Assembly (NCBI RefSeq): GCF_011620665.1
Contig: NZ_WOYQ01000021.1
Coordinates: 20,964 to 84,963, forward strand
Length of the DNA stretch: 64,000 bases
Direction: 5' to 3'
Source of the DNA: Microbacterium sp.
Lineage (GTDB): Bacteria; Actinomycetota; Actinomycetes; Actinomycetales; Microbacteriaceae
Part shown: piece after piece, positions 25,684-34,125 of the stretch
Layout: each line of letters opens with the position of its first letter
How positions within the stretch are numbered: the stretch's first letter is position 1
Position numbers and translations under genes: made by a program
Notes under the pieces: generated by a model
What the model was told of the DNA's origin: nothing
Databases searched by the model: none
Seen by the model: only the letters and a program-made list of their open reading frames with translations

Positions 25684-25705
25684 CGTGTGCTCCGGTTCAG
25701 ATCGG

Positions 25706-25711
25706 TAGGGT
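25706..25711 (+). promoter_or_regulatory. Leaderless -10 element (TAGGGT) of nnrD
   Basis: TAGGGT ends 6 nt before ATG 25718; no ribosome binding site is present. Confidence 0.65.
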
Positions 25712-25717
25712 GGCGCC

Positions 25718-26542
25718 ATGACTGCCGGCACCGAGTGGACTCACGCCGACGTCGCCGCGCTCCTGCGCGCGCCGACCGACGCTGATGACAAGTATTCCCG
25801 AGGGGTCGTGGGTCTGCTCACCGGATCGGCGCGTTATCCGGGGGCGGCGGTCCTGGGCGTCGAGGCGGCCTGGCGCGCGGGTGCGGGAATGGTCCGCTAC
25901 CTCGGGCCCGCCCGCGCCCTGGTGCTGGCACGTCGACCCGAGACGGTCACCGCCGCTGGGCGCGTGCAGGCCTGGGTCGCCGGCTCGGGGATGGATGCCG
26001 CGCACCGGAGCTCTGATGAGAGCGCTGCGCTGGAGAGGATCCTCGCCGGGGAGGCGCCGGTCGTGGTGGATGCCGGCGCACTCGATCTCGTCAGCGCCGC
26101 CACGGCACCCCTGGTACTGACCCCGCACGATCGCGAGCACGCGGCGTTGCGTGCGCGGCTCGGGATGCCCGGCAACGCCGAGCGCGCCGCTGCTACGCGC
26201 GAGACAGCCGCTCGTGTGGGCGGTGTCGTTCTCCTCAAGGGTGCGACGACGATCATCGCGGGTCCGGACGGGGCGCTGCGCACCGTGACCAGCGGCGCGC
26301 GGTGGCTGTCGACGGCGGGCACCGGAGATGTGCTCGCCGGAATACTCGGTGCGCTGTTGGCCGGCGGTGGCGACCCGTTCGCGTGCGCCGCGAGCGCCGC
26401 CTGGCTGCACGGCCGCGCCGGGGCGGCCGCATCCCGGCGCCACGGGGGCGGCCCGCTCGTGGCCCTGGAGGTCGCCGAAGAGACGGCATCCGTCATCGGG
26501 AGGGTGCTCGAGTCACGCCGGGGCGCAGAGCCCCGTCCCTAG
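25718..26542 (+). CDS. nnrD: ADP-dependent NAD(P)H-hydrate dehydratase
   Basis: 274 residues, ribokinase-like YjeF C-terminal domain only. Signatures: KYSRGVVGLLTGSARYPGAAVLG near the start, the catalytic STAGTGDVLAGILGALLA region, and VVLLKGATTIIAGPDG. It converts damaged S-NAD(P)HX back to NAD(P)H using ADP. The epimerase half (NnrE) is not fused, unlike E. coli YjeF, and is not in the window. TAGGGT 6 nt upstream fixes the start. Confidence 0.92.
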   Translation: MTAGTEWTHADVAALLRAPTDADDKYSRGVVGLLTGSARYPGAAVLGVEAAWRAGAGMVRYLGPARALVLARRPETVTAAGRVQAWVAGSGMDAAHRSSDESAALERILAGEAPVVVDAGALDLVSAATAPLVLTPHDREHAALRARLGMPGNAERAAATRETAARVGGVVLLKGATTIIAGPDGALRTVTSGARWLSTAGTGDVLAGILGALLAGGGDPFACAASAAWLHGRAGAAASRRHGGGPLVALEVAEETASVIGRVLESRRGAEPRP

Positions 26543-26545
26543 GAT
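26540..26545 (+). promoter_or_regulatory. Leaderless -10 element (TAGGAT) of the GT87-like gene
   Basis: TAGGAT ends 6 nt before GTG 26552. Its TAG is the stop codon of nnrD (26540-26542), so the promoter is embedded in the gene end. Confidence 0.6.
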
Positions 26546-26551
26546 GGGTGG

Positions 26552-27787
26552 GTGTCGAGGCGAGTCGTGCTGTGGGTTGCGTTCGCCGCCGTGCACCTCG
26601 GTGTCGCGTGGCTCGGCTTCCTGATGCCGAACGGGCCCATGGGCGACGTGTACAACGTGTACGATCCCTGGTCGGCGCAGGCGCTCACGGGCGCGGGCGT
26701 GGTCGGGGTCACCGAGGAATGGGTGTACCCCCAGCTGGCGCTGGCCCCGATGATCCTCGCTCACGCGTTCGCGTGGATCAGCGGCTACATCGTCGGGTGG
26801 GCGATCCTGGTGACGCTCGTCGACGCCGTCGCCTTCGCGGTCCTCGTCGGCGCGGCCCGCTCAGCCGGGCGCACGACGGCGGCGTGGTTCTGGCTGGCCT
26901 ACACCGCGCTGCTCGGACCGGTCGGTCTCTACCGGCTCGACGGGTTCACGGTTCCCCTCGTGCTGATAGCGTGCCTGTGGCTCGTCGGCCGGCCGTGGCT
27001 CGCCTCGATCCTGATGGCCGTCGCCACGTGGATCAAGGTGTGGCCGGCAGCGGTGCTGGCCGCAGCGCTCATCGCCGTGCGGCGGCGAGGAGCGATGATC
27101 GGCGGCGCGGTCGCCGTGTCGGTGCTCACCCTGGCTGCGATCGCGTTCGCCGGGGGCGCCGAGCACGCCTTCGGCTTTCTGGCGGAGCAGAGTGCGCGGG
27201 GCCTGCAGGTCGAAGCGGTCGTCGGTACGCCCTACCTCTGGGGCGCGCTCCTGGGCCTCGACGGGTTCTGGGTCTACTGGGATCCGGGGATCGTGGCCTT
27301 CCAGGTCACCGGTGCGGACATCGACCCCGTGATCGCCGCCATGACGCCGATCCTCGCGGTCGTGGCGGCCGCCGTCGCACTGCTCGGCGGGTGGGCGGCC
27401 GCGCGCGGCGCGCGGTTTGCGGCGCTGTTTCCGCCGCTGTCGCTGGCACTGGTGACCGCTCTCATCGTCTTCAACAAGGTCGGGTCGCCGCAGTATCTCA
27501 CCTGGCTCATTCCGCCGATGGCCCTGGGCCTGGTGATCGACAGGCGTCGCTGGGTGCTGCCGGCCACGGTCGCACTCGTGGCGGCGCTGGCGACGCAGCT
27601 CGTGTACCCGCTGCTGTACGACGGCATCCTCTCGCCTGCGCTCCTGCCGGTCGCGATCCTGACCTTCCGCAACGCCACCCTCGTCGCGCTCTTCGTCTGG
27701 ATGCTCGTACGACTGGTCCGGCTGCTCCGCACACCGTCCGCCCCCGCCACGCCCTCATCCGCTGAACCTCGGGAGTCCTCATGCTGA
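26552..27787 (+). CDS. Polytopic membrane protein, glycosyltransferase family 87 (DUF2029)-like
   Basis: 411 residues, about ten membrane helices with a GT-C plan: first helix VVLWVAFAAVHLGVAWLGFL, then the loop YNVYDPWSAQALTG, AWFWLAYTALLGPVGLYRLDG, VATWIKVWPAAVLAAAL (the conserved K-x-W-P of DUF2029), and FNKVGSPQYLTWLIPP near the end. GT87 enzymes transfer mannose from polyprenyl-phosphate on the outer membrane face in actinobacterial cell-envelope synthesis. Substrate unknown. The stop overlaps the next gene by 7 nt. Confidence 0.8.
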   Translation: MSRRVVLWVAFAAVHLGVAWLGFLMPNGPMGDVYNVYDPWSAQALTGAGVVGVTEEWVYPQLALAPMILAHAFAWISGYIVGWAILVTLVDAVAFAVLVGAARSAGRTTAAWFWLAYTALLGPVGLYRLDGFTVPLVLIACLWLVGRPWLASILMAVATWIKVWPAAVLAAALIAVRRRGAMIGGAVAVSVLTLAAIAFAGGAEHAFGFLAEQSARGLQVEAVVGTPYLWGALLGLDGFWVYWDPGIVAFQVTGADIDPVIAAMTPILAVVAAAVALLGGWAAARGARFAALFPPLSLALVTALIVFNKVGSPQYLTWLIPPMALGLVIDRRRWVLPATVALVAALATQLVYPLLYDGILSPALLPVAILTFRNATLVALFVWMLVRLVRLLRTPSAPATPSSAEPRESSC

Positions 27788-28092
27788 TCGCCTTCTCCGT
27801 CGCCCCATCCGGGGGCGGCTCGACCGACGGCTCGGTCCACGATGCCGTCGCGGCAGCCGTCGCGGTCGTCCGCTCGTCGGGCCTCCCGCACCGCACCACG
27901 TCGATGTTCACCGAAATCGAGGGAGAGTGGGATGCCGTCTTCGCGGTCGTCAAAGCGGCGACCGAAGCCGTGCTGCCGTTCGGGTCGCGGATCTCCCTCG
28001 TGCTGAAGGCCGATATCCGGCCTGGCCGCACGGGCGAGCTCGACGGGAAGCTCGAGCGGCTGGAGCGAGCGATCGAGCAACTCGACGGGTAG
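27781..28092 (+). CDS. Thiamine-binding protein, MTH1187/YkoF family
   Basis: 103 residues, ferredoxin-like fold. The family pattern is seen in MLIAFSVAPSGGG, VHDAVAAAVAVVRSSGLPHRTTSMFTEIEGEWDAVFAVVKAA and RISLVLKADIRPGRTGEL. Family members bind thiamine or its pyrimidine part. It starts within the last codons of the GT87-like gene (7-nt overlap) with GGGAG upstream, so translation is coupled. Why these two are linked is unclear. Confidence 0.82.
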   Translation: MLIAFSVAPSGGGSTDGSVHDAVAAAVAVVRSSGLPHRTTSMFTEIEGEWDAVFAVVKAATEAVLPFGSRISLVLKADIRPGRTGELDGKLERLERAIEQLDG

Positions 28093-28098
28093 CGACGG

Positions 28099-28139
28099 CC
28101 TGAATCCGGGTCCGTGCTCGCCGCTGCCCCGGGTCAGGA
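28099..28139. terminator. Possible hairpin between the thiamine-binding gene and metX
   Basis: CCTGA..CCGGG pairs with CCCGG..TCAGG around a long loop. The arm overlaps the metX stop. Weak evidence. Confidence 0.25.
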
Positions 28140-29336
28140 CTCCAGCAGCCGGCGCAGGTGCGCCCCGACGGCGGCGGTTTCGATCAAGAACCCGTCGTGT
28201 CCGAAGTCGCTGCTGAGGACCACGGCATCGTCGTCGATCGTCGTGCGGATGCCGCGGGCGACACGGTGCTGACCATCGACCGGGAACAGCCGGTCGCTGT
28301 CGATGCCGAGGACGAGGGTTTCTGCTTGAACTCGCGCCAGGGCGTCCTCGATGCCCCCGCGATCGCGGCCGACGTCGTGCGCGTCCATCGCCTCGACCAG
28401 CGTGATGTAGCTGTTCGCGTCGAAGCGTCGCGTGAACTTGTTGCCGTGGAAGTCGAGGTAGCTCTCGACCGCGAACCGGCCGCCGTGCCCGAGGGGACTC
28501 TTGCCCGACTGCCACGACCGCTGGAAGCGCTGATTGAGCTCGGTCGGACTCCGATAGTTCAGCAGGGCCATCCGTCGCGCGAGCGCGAGCCCGCGGTGCG
28601 GGCCGTCGCCGTCGTCCGAGTCGTAGTACTCGCCGTTCGCGAAGCGTGGGTCCATCCGGATGGCCTCCAGCTGCACCCCGTTGAGCGCGATCTGGTCGGC
28701 GGTCGTCGTCGGCGGGGCAGACAGCACGGCGAGCCGCTGCAGCCGGTCGGGTTCGCCGATGCCCCACTCCAGCGCATGCATCCCACCCATCGATCCTCCG
28801 ACGACCGCGGCCCAGACCTGGATGCCGAGGGCATCGGCCAGCCGCACCTGCGCGGCGACCTGATCGCGGATCGTGAGGTACGGGAAGCGCGACGCCCACT
28901 CGTAGCCGTCCGGCGCGATGGCGGACGGGCCGGTCGAACCCTGGCATCCGCCGAGCATGTTCGGGGCGACCACGAACCAGTGATCCGTATCGATCGGCGC
29001 ACCGGGTCCCACGGTGTCGCCCCACCAGCCCGCCGTGGGGTGACCGGGACCGGCCGGCCCCCGCACGTGGCTGTCGCCGGTGAGGGCATGAAGGATCAGC
29101 ACAGCGTTGTCGCGCGCGACGTTGAGCTCCCCCCAGGTCTCGTACGCCAGACGGATGCCGGGAAGCTCCTGTCCGCTCTCAGTCCTGAACGCGCCGAAGG
29201 CGGCGAAGTGCCTGTCGCCCGACGGATCGCCGTCGCGCCACGCGCCCGTCGTGGGCGGGCGACCGCGGAGCAGGCGCGCATCGGCCTCCGTGATCGGTGC
29301 GCTGGGCACTGTGTCTTCGGAGGTCTGCCAGTCCAT
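28134..29336 (-). CDS. metX: Homoserine O-acetyltransferase
   Basis: About 400 residues, alpha/beta hydrolase fold. NAVLILHALTGDSHVRGP is the oxyanion region, the nucleophile elbow is VVGGSMGGMHALEW, and the catalytic Asp and His lie in LVLGIDSDRLFP and SDFGHDGFLIE. It acetylates homoserine with acetyl-CoA for methionine synthesis. The start is uncertain: ATG 29336 has GGGAG at 10 nt, while ATG 29345 would have it only 2 nt away. It follows metY by 90 nt on the same strand, forming a met operon. Confidence 0.93.
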   Translation of the reverse strand: MDWQTSEDTVPSAPITEADARLLRGRPPTTGAWRDGDPSGDRHFAAFGAFRTESGQELPGIRLAYETWGELNVARDNAVLILHALTGDSHVRGPAGPGHPTAGWWGDTVGPGAPIDTDHWFVVAPNMLGGCQGSTGPSAIAPDGYEWASRFPYLTIRDQVAAQVRLADALGIQVWAAVVGGSMGGMHALEWGIGEPDRLQRLAVLSAPPTTTADQIALNGVQLEAIRMDPRFANGEYYDSDDGDGPHRGLALARRMALLNYRSPTELNQRFQRSWQSGKSPLGHGGRFAVESYLDFHGNKFTRRFDANSYITLVEAMDAHDVGRDRGGIEDALARVQAETLVLGIDSDRLFPVDGQHRVARGIRTTIDDDAVVLSSDFGHDGFLIETAAVGAHLRRLLES

Positions 29337-29426
29337 GGCATCCATTCTCCCGGCACGCGCGCAGATGCGGCGCCGTGTTACGTCGCCCGGCGGGTCTGCG
29401 GACTCCGCGGGCCGCAGCGGGAGGGA

Positions 29427-30749
29427 TCAGGCGCGCGCGGACTCGGTGAGGCGCCGCGCGGCGCTGAGCGCCTGATCCAGGTCGGCCTTGAGATCTTCGA
29501 CATTCTCGAGGCCGACCGACAGGCGCACGAGGCCAGGCGTCACACCCGTCGTGAGCTGCTGCTCGGGCGTGAGCTGCGAGTGCGTCGTGGATGCCGGGTG
29601 GATCACGAGCGATCGGACGTCGCCGATGTTCGCGAGGTGGCTGAACAGGCTCAGGGAGTTCACGAACTCACGCCCTGCCTGCACGCCGCCCTTCAGCTCG
29701 AACGACAGCACGGCGCCGACGCCCTTCGGGGCATAGCGGTTGGCCGCCGCGTACCAGGGTGAGGTGGGCAGGCCGGAGTAGTTCACGCTCGCGATGTCAT
29801 CATGGTTCTCGAGCCACTCGGCGATTTCCTGCGCGTTCTGAACGTGGCGCTCGATGCGCAGCGACAGCGTCTCGATGCCCTGGATCAGCAGCCACGCGCT
29901 CTGCGGCGAGATGGCGGCGCCGAGGTCGCGCAGCAGCTGCACGCGCGCCTTGATGATGTAGGCGAGACCGTCGCCGACGGCATCCGTGTAGACCGCGCCG
30001 TGGTACGAGGGGTCGGGGGTCGTCAGCCCAGGGAAGCGCTCGGAGTGCTGCGTCCATGCGAACGTGCCGCCGTCGACGATGACGCCGCCGATCACGGTGC
30101 CGTGACCCCCGAGGAACTTCGTCGCCGAATGCACCACGATGTCGGCACCATGCTCGAACGGGCGAATGAGATACGGAGTTGCGATCGTGTTGTCGACGAT
30201 CAGCGGAACACCGGCTTCGTGCGCGACGTCAGCGACGGTCCGGATGTCGAGGATGTTGATCTTGGGGTTGCCGATCGTCTCGGCGAAGAACAGCTTCGTG
30301 TTCGGCTGCACGGCGCGGCGCCACTCTTCGACATCATCCTGGTTCTCGACGAAAGTGACCGAGATGCCGAGCTTGGCCAGCGTGTACTTGAACAGGTTGT
30401 ACGTTCCGCCGTAGATCGAGCTCGACGAGACGATGTGATCACCGGCCTCGGCGATGTTGAGCACGGCGAACGTCTCGGCAGCCTGGCCGCTGGCCACCAG
30501 GAGCGCTCCGGTACCGCCCTCGAGCGCGGCGATGCGCTCTTCGACGACGGCCTGCGTCGGGTTCTGGATGCGGGTGTAGATGTTGCCGAACTCGGCGAGC
30601 GCGAACAGATTGGCCGCGTGGTCGGCGCTGTCGAAGACGTAGGAGGTCGTCTGGTAGATCGGGGTCGCGCGTGCCTTGGTCACGGGGTCCGGAGCGGCGC
30701 CGGCGTGAATCTGCGTGGTCTCGAAGCGCCAGTTCTCGGGTGCGGACAT
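29427..30749 (-). CDS. metY: O-acetylhomoserine sulfhydrylase (bifunctional OAH/OAS aminocarboxypropyltransferase)
   Basis: 440 residues, fold-I Cys/Met-metabolism PLP enzyme. Signatures: YTRIQNPTQAVVEERIAALEGG, ASGQAAETFAVLN, VDNTIATPYLIRPFEHGADIVVHSATKFLGGHG (Schiff-base lysine), and a C-terminal STTHSQLTPEQQ. It makes homocysteine from O-acetylhomoserine and sulfide, using the product of MetX downstream. The track ORF is 158 residues too long; ATG 30749 has AGGAG 7 nt upstream and the family N-terminus SAPENWRFETTQIHAG. Confidence 0.95.
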   Translation of the reverse strand: MSAPENWRFETTQIHAGAAPDPVTKARATPIYQTTSYVFDSADHAANLFALAEFGNIYTRIQNPTQAVVEERIAALEGGTGALLVASGQAAETFAVLNIAEAGDHIVSSSSIYGGTYNLFKYTLAKLGISVTFVENQDDVEEWRRAVQPNTKLFFAETIGNPKINILDIRTVADVAHEAGVPLIVDNTIATPYLIRPFEHGADIVVHSATKFLGGHGTVIGGVIVDGGTFAWTQHSERFPGLTTPDPSYHGAVYTDAVGDGLAYIIKARVQLLRDLGAAISPQSAWLLIQGIETLSLRIERHVQNAQEIAEWLENHDDIASVNYSGLPTSPWYAAANRYAPKGVGAVLSFELKGGVQAGREFVNSLSLFSHLANIGDVRSLVIHPASTTHSQLTPEQQLTTGVTPGLVRLSVGLENVEDLKADLDQALSAARRLTESARA

Positions 30750-30803
30750 GGTAAGGCTCCTGCGATTTTCGGGGTGCCGGGGCGGATGCCGACGACTCCA
30801 ACG

Positions 30804-30832
30804 ACAGTACGGCCCGGCACCGGCTTCGACAA
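30804..30832 (-). promoter_or_regulatory. Promoter of the metY-metX operon
   Basis: On the minus strand TTGTCG and TACTGT are 17 nt apart. The predicted start near 30797 gives a 48-nt leader with AGGAG. I see no SAM riboswitch core in this short leader. Confidence 0.55.
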
Positions 30833-30866
30833 CCCGCGGGAAATGTGACGTAACGCGGGCTCCGGG

Positions 30867-30872
30867 TAGCGT
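30867..30872 (+). promoter_or_regulatory. Leaderless -10 element (TAGCGT) of the SDR gene
   Basis: TAGCGT ends 7 nt before ATG 30880; no ribosome binding site is present. Confidence 0.6.
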
Positions 30873-30879
30873 AGTGGTC

Positions 30880-31659
30880 ATGGTTTCAAGACGCGCAGTG
30901 GTCACAGGGGCGAGTTCGGGGATCGGCGAGGCCACGGTGCGGGCTCTCCGCAGCGCCGGATGGGATGTCGTGGGCGTCGCGCGCCGCGCGGAGCGGCTCG
31001 AAGCGCTCGACGCCGAGGTCGGATCGGTGTCGTTCGCGGCCGATCTCACCGATGAGGGCGATGTCGCTGCGCTCGCCGAACATCTGGCATCCACGGGGTC
31101 CGTGAACGCGCTCGTGCACATCGCCGGCGGCGCCCGGGGCACGGATCGCATCGAGGATGCCCGTCCCGCCGACTGGCGCTGGATGTTCGAGGTCAATGTG
31201 CTCGCGGCGCAGCTGGTCACCACGGCGCTGCTGCCGCTGCTGCGCAGGTCGATCTCAGGCGGAGGAGGTCACGCCGACACGCTGTACGTCACCTCGACGG
31301 CGGCACAGGTCGCCTATCCGGGCGGCGGTGGGTACAACGCCGCCAAGGCCGGCGAGGCGATGCTCGCCCACGCGCTCCGACTCGAACTCAACGGCGAGCC
31401 GATCCGCGTGACCGAGATCGCCCCCGGCATGGTCTTCACGGAGGAGTTCACTCTGAACCGGCTGCGCGGCGATCAGGCCGGCGCCGGGAAGCTCTACGAG
31501 GGCGTCGAGCGGCCGCTGGTCGCGGAAGATGTGGCGGACGTCATCAGCTACGCGCTGAATGCACCCGGCCACGTCAACCTGGACCTGGTCACGATGCGCC
31601 CCGTCGCGCAATCCGCTCAGCACCTGCTGGCCCGTGGCCCACTGGTTCCCCGCGGCTGA
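30880..31659 (+). CDS. Short-chain dehydrogenase/reductase, YdfG-like
   Basis: 259 residues, Rossmann fold. The cofactor motif TGASSGIGEA (about 8-17) is followed by an Arg-rich start of beta-2 (VARRAERL), favouring NADP(H). The active site is S in YVTSTAAQ and Y-x3-K in YNAAKAGEA. The pattern near IRVTEIAPGMVFTEEF resembles YdfG-type serine/3-hydroxy acid dehydrogenases. Substrate unknown. The track ORF is longer; ATG 30880 is fixed by TAGCGT upstream. Divergent from metY. Confidence 0.88.
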   Translation: MVSRRAVVTGASSGIGEATVRALRSAGWDVVGVARRAERLEALDAEVGSVSFAADLTDEGDVAALAEHLASTGSVNALVHIAGGARGTDRIEDARPADWRWMFEVNVLAAQLVTTALLPLLRRSISGGGGHADTLYVTSTAAQVAYPGGGGYNAAKAGEAMLAHALRLELNGEPIRVTEIAPGMVFTEEFTLNRLRGDQAGAGKLYEGVERPLVAEDVADVISYALNAPGHVNLDLVTMRPVAQSAQHLLARGPLVPRG

Positions 31660-31674
31660 CGGGTTCCCTGCGGG

Positions 31675-31688
31675 CGGGCCCCGGCCCG
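31675..31688. terminator. Short GC hairpin after the SDR gene
   Basis: CGGGCC-CC-GGCCCG, 16 nt after the SDR stop and facing the convergent MFS gene. The remaining bases to 31882 (about 190) hold no gene I can support, only a 10-nt direct repeat GTCGCCCATT at 31698 and 31742. Confidence 0.4.
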
Positions 31689-31882
31689 GGTGGGAAAGTC
31701 GCCCATTCGGCCCCGTTGCGTGCGGCGAGCGCCGTGGTCCGGTCGCCCATTGCTCAGATGGAGCGTGAGAGCCCGCGCGGTCATCCCGGACCGCCTCACG
31801 CCAGCTTCTCGGCGCGGGCGGAGCTCACCTATCCACCGGGGTCTGGCATCGCTCGGCCATCGCGCGCAGTCGGCGCCCGCGT

Positions 31883-33334
31883 TCAGGCCGGCGGCGCGTC
31901 GGCGAAAGCCACCTTCGGCACGAACACCAGGAGTATGGCCGCGAAGAATCCGCCCGCTGCGCAGATCCCCCAGACCGTGAGGTATCCGCCGAGGGATGCC
32001 GCGGTCTCGCTCGCGACGACGCCCGCCCCCGCGGCGAGAACGACACCGAACACCGCCGACGAGAACGTTCCGCCGATCGTCTTGGTCGTGTTGGTCAGCG
32101 CGGATGCGATGCCGGTCTGCCCGCGAGGAGCCGCCGCCGCGGCGGCGGCGGGCATCGCTCCGACGAGCGCCCCGCATCCGAGTCCAGCGATCGAGAGGTT
32201 GACGACCACTTGCCACACGTCGAGATGGAAAGGCAGGAACAACGCGTAGCCGATCCCGACGAGCAGGGCCGCGGCGATCAGCACGACGCGCGGGCTGGCG
32301 CGCCGTGAGGTCACGGAGAACACGATTGCGCCGACGATGAGCGAGACGAGGTAGACGCCGATGAGGTTCGAACGTTCCGTGGCATCGAGCCCGAGGCCAT
32401 ACCCGAGCGCGGGATCTGTGCCGGCGTAGGTCGACAGAGGCCCTTGCGCGCCCAGCAGGCTGATGCCCACGAGGAACGCGGTCGCCTGTACGGGCCACAT
32501 CTCGGGGCGTCGGAGCACGCGGATGTCCACCGCGGGATCGTTCTGCCGGAGCTCGAACCAGCCGAACAGCGCAAAGCCGGCCATGCCGATGACGAGCAGC
32601 AGCCAGACCCACGCGGCAGCGGGCCCGTTCAACCTGAGGAACGTGAGCGCGCTGGTGACCAGGAGCAAGGCCATCGCCAGCAGCACGAACCCGCCGGTGT
32701 CGAGCTTGCGTCCGGGCTCGGGCGTCGACTCGGGCACCCCGATCCAGATCACGACCGTCACAAGTGTCACGGCGATCGCCGGCACGATCAGCGTGGCGCT
32801 GAGGTTCTGCCCGGTGGCGGCGAAGATCCGGCCGGCCGCGAGCGCGCCGATGATCGCGCCCGCCTGCAGGCCGACGACGAGCAGGCCCGCCGCGCGCCGC
32901 GTCATCGAGACGCCTCGCTGCTGCGCACGTCCGCGCTCGAAGATGAGCGCGATCTCCAGCGGCAGCCACACGACGTAAAAGCCCTGCAGCGCCCAGGCGA
33001 TCAGGAAGCTCCAGAACGAGGTCGCGAAAGCAAGCCACCACGTCGCGCCGGCTGTCAGCACGGCCGCGATCAGCAGGATGCGCTTGTGACCGTACATGTC
33101 GCCGAGCTTCGCGAGGATCGGCACGACGAGCGCCGACAGCAGCAGCTGTGCGGCCTCGAACCAGTTGACGTCTGAATCGTGGATGCCGAGGGTCACCACG
33201 ATGTCGCTGAACAGCGGCACGTAGTACCCCTGGAGGATGCCGCTGACGATCTCGACGACGATGAACCAGCCGATCAGGCCCGCGGTGATGCCCAGGGCAG
33301 AGGTGCGGAGGGCCGCGGAGGGGGGCGTGGACAC
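31883..33334 (-). CDS. MFS transporter, drug:proton antiporter (DHA2-like)
   Basis: 483 residues with about 14 membrane helices. The A-motif between helices 2 and 3 is recognisable in AKLGDMYGHKRILLIAAVLTAGA. Further helices include FWSFLIAWALQGFYVVWLPLEIALIFE and VLIAAALLVGIGYALFLPF. Substrate unknown; the 14-helix plan suggests multidrug or metabolite export. The track ORF begins 58 codons early; GTG 33334 is chosen because TAGACT lies 7 nt upstream and no better ribosome site exists. Divergent from ung. Confidence 0.88.
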   Translation of the reverse strand: MSTPPSAALRTSALGITAGLIGWFIVVEIVSGILQGYYVPLFSDIVVTLGIHDSDVNWFEAAQLLLSALVVPILAKLGDMYGHKRILLIAAVLTAGATWWLAFATSFWSFLIAWALQGFYVVWLPLEIALIFERGRAQQRGVSMTRRAAGLLVVGLQAGAIIGALAAGRIFAATGQNLSATLIVPAIAVTLVTVVIWIGVPESTPEPGRKLDTGGFVLLAMALLLVTSALTFLRLNGPAAAWVWLLLVIGMAGFALFGWFELRQNDPAVDIRVLRRPEMWPVQATAFLVGISLLGAQGPLSTYAGTDPALGYGLGLDATERSNLIGVYLVSLIVGAIVFSVTSRRASPRVVLIAAALLVGIGYALFLPFHLDVWQVVVNLSIAGLGCGALVGAMPAAAAAAAPRGQTGIASALTNTTKTIGGTFSSAVFGVVLAAGAGVVASETAASLGGYLTVWGICAAGGFFAAILLVFVPKVAFADAPPA

Positions 33335-33341
33335 GGCGACC

Positions 33342-33347
33342 AGTCTA
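33342..33347 (-). promoter_or_regulatory. Leaderless -10 element (TAGACT) of the MFS gene
   Basis: TAGACT on the minus strand ends 7 nt before GTG 33334. Confidence 0.55.
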
Positions 33348-33378
33348 GGGTCGCGTCCATCGTGACCCGTCAGCGACA

Positions 33379-33384
33379 TAGGCT
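33379..33384 (+). promoter_or_regulatory. -10 element (TAGGCT) of ung
   Basis: TAGGCT lies 23 nt before GTG 33408. Here a short leader carries AAGGAGG 4 nt before the start, so the same -10 type also serves a leadered gene. Confidence 0.55.
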
Positions 33385-33407
33385 GACATCCGCGAGAAGG
33401 AGGCGGC

Positions 33408-34115
33408 GTGAGCGCACCGAGCGAGAGCGACCGGTGGTTTCGGACGATCCATCCCGACTGGGCTGCGGCGCTCGCGCCCGTGGCTGCCCAGATCGAACTG
33501 CTGGGCAATCGGCTGCGTGCCGAGACGGCCGCAGGCCGCGTCTATCTGCCCGCGGGCGACGCCATCTTCCGCGCTTTCGCCCGCCCTCCGTCCGCCGTGA
33601 AGGTCCTCATCGTCGGCCAGGATCCGTATCCCACCCCCGGCCATGCGATCGGTCTGTCCTTCGCGGTCGATTCGCGCGTTCGCCCGCTGCCGCGCAGCCT
33701 GGCGAACATCTATCAAGAGCTCGAGGGCGATCTGGGCATCCCGCGTGCAGCGCACGGCGACCTGTCGGCGTGGAGTGACCAGGGCGTCATGCTGTTGAAT
33801 CGTGTCCTCACGGTTGCGCCCGGCGCCCCGGGTTCCCACCGGGGGTGGGGGTGGGAGAACGTCACCGCGCACGCGATCCGCGCCCTTGTCGCCCGCCCCG
33901 AACCGCTCGTCGCGATCCTGTGGGGAAGGGATGCCGAGAGCCTGCGGCCGCTCCTCGGCGCAAGCCACATCATCGCCTCGTCCCATCCCTCTCCGCTGTC
34001 GGCGCGGCGCGGGTTCTTCGGCTCCCGGCCGTTTTCGCGCGCGAATGATGCGCTCGTCGGGTTCGGGGCATCCCCGATCGACTGGCGCCTCCCGCCCGCG
34101 GAGCCCGGCGCGTAG
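33408..34115 (+). CDS. ung: Uracil-DNA glycosylase, family 1
   Basis: 235 residues. The water-activating loop [16 protein letters not shown] (catalytic Asp), the uracil-binding NRVLTV region and the DNA-intercalation loop HPSPLSA are all present. It removes uracil from DNA in base-excision repair. GTG 33408 has AAGGAGG 4 nt upstream. Its stop codon TAG forms the first three bases of the next gene's -10 element. Confidence 0.96.
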   Translation: MSAPSESDRWFRTIHPDWAAALAPVAAQIELLGNRLRAETAAGRVYLPAGDAIFRAFARPPSAVKVLIVGQDPYPTPGHAIGLSFAVDSRVRPLPRSLANIYQELEGDLGIPRAAHGDLSAWSDQGVMLLNRVLTVAPGAPGSHRGWGWENVTAHAIRALVARPEPLVAILWGRDAESLRPLLGASHIIASSHPSPLSARRGFFGSRPFSRANDALVGFGASPIDWRLPPAEPGA

Positions 34116-34118
34116 GCT
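34113..34118 (+). promoter_or_regulatory. Leaderless -10 element (TAGGCT) embedded in the ung stop codon
   Basis: The TAG of TAGGCT is the ung stop. The hexamer ends 7 nt before ATG 34126; no ribosome binding site is present. Confidence 0.6.
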
Positions 34119-34125
34119 GATCCGC

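Noticed and set aside
27274-29025. 583-residue minus-strand ORF spanning the GT87 gene and metX
   Set aside because: Crosses two real genes on different strands and frames; its composition is typical of out-of-frame GC-rich DNA.
30750-30880. Possible SAM riboswitch before metY
   Set aside because: The predicted leader is only about 48 nt and shows no conserved SAM aptamer core.
31660-31882. Small genes in the SDR-MFS gap (track ORFs 31690 and 31716)
   Set aside because: Frames are Arg/Ala/Pro-rich, run into the antisense of the MFS gene, and have no ribosome site or leaderless -10.
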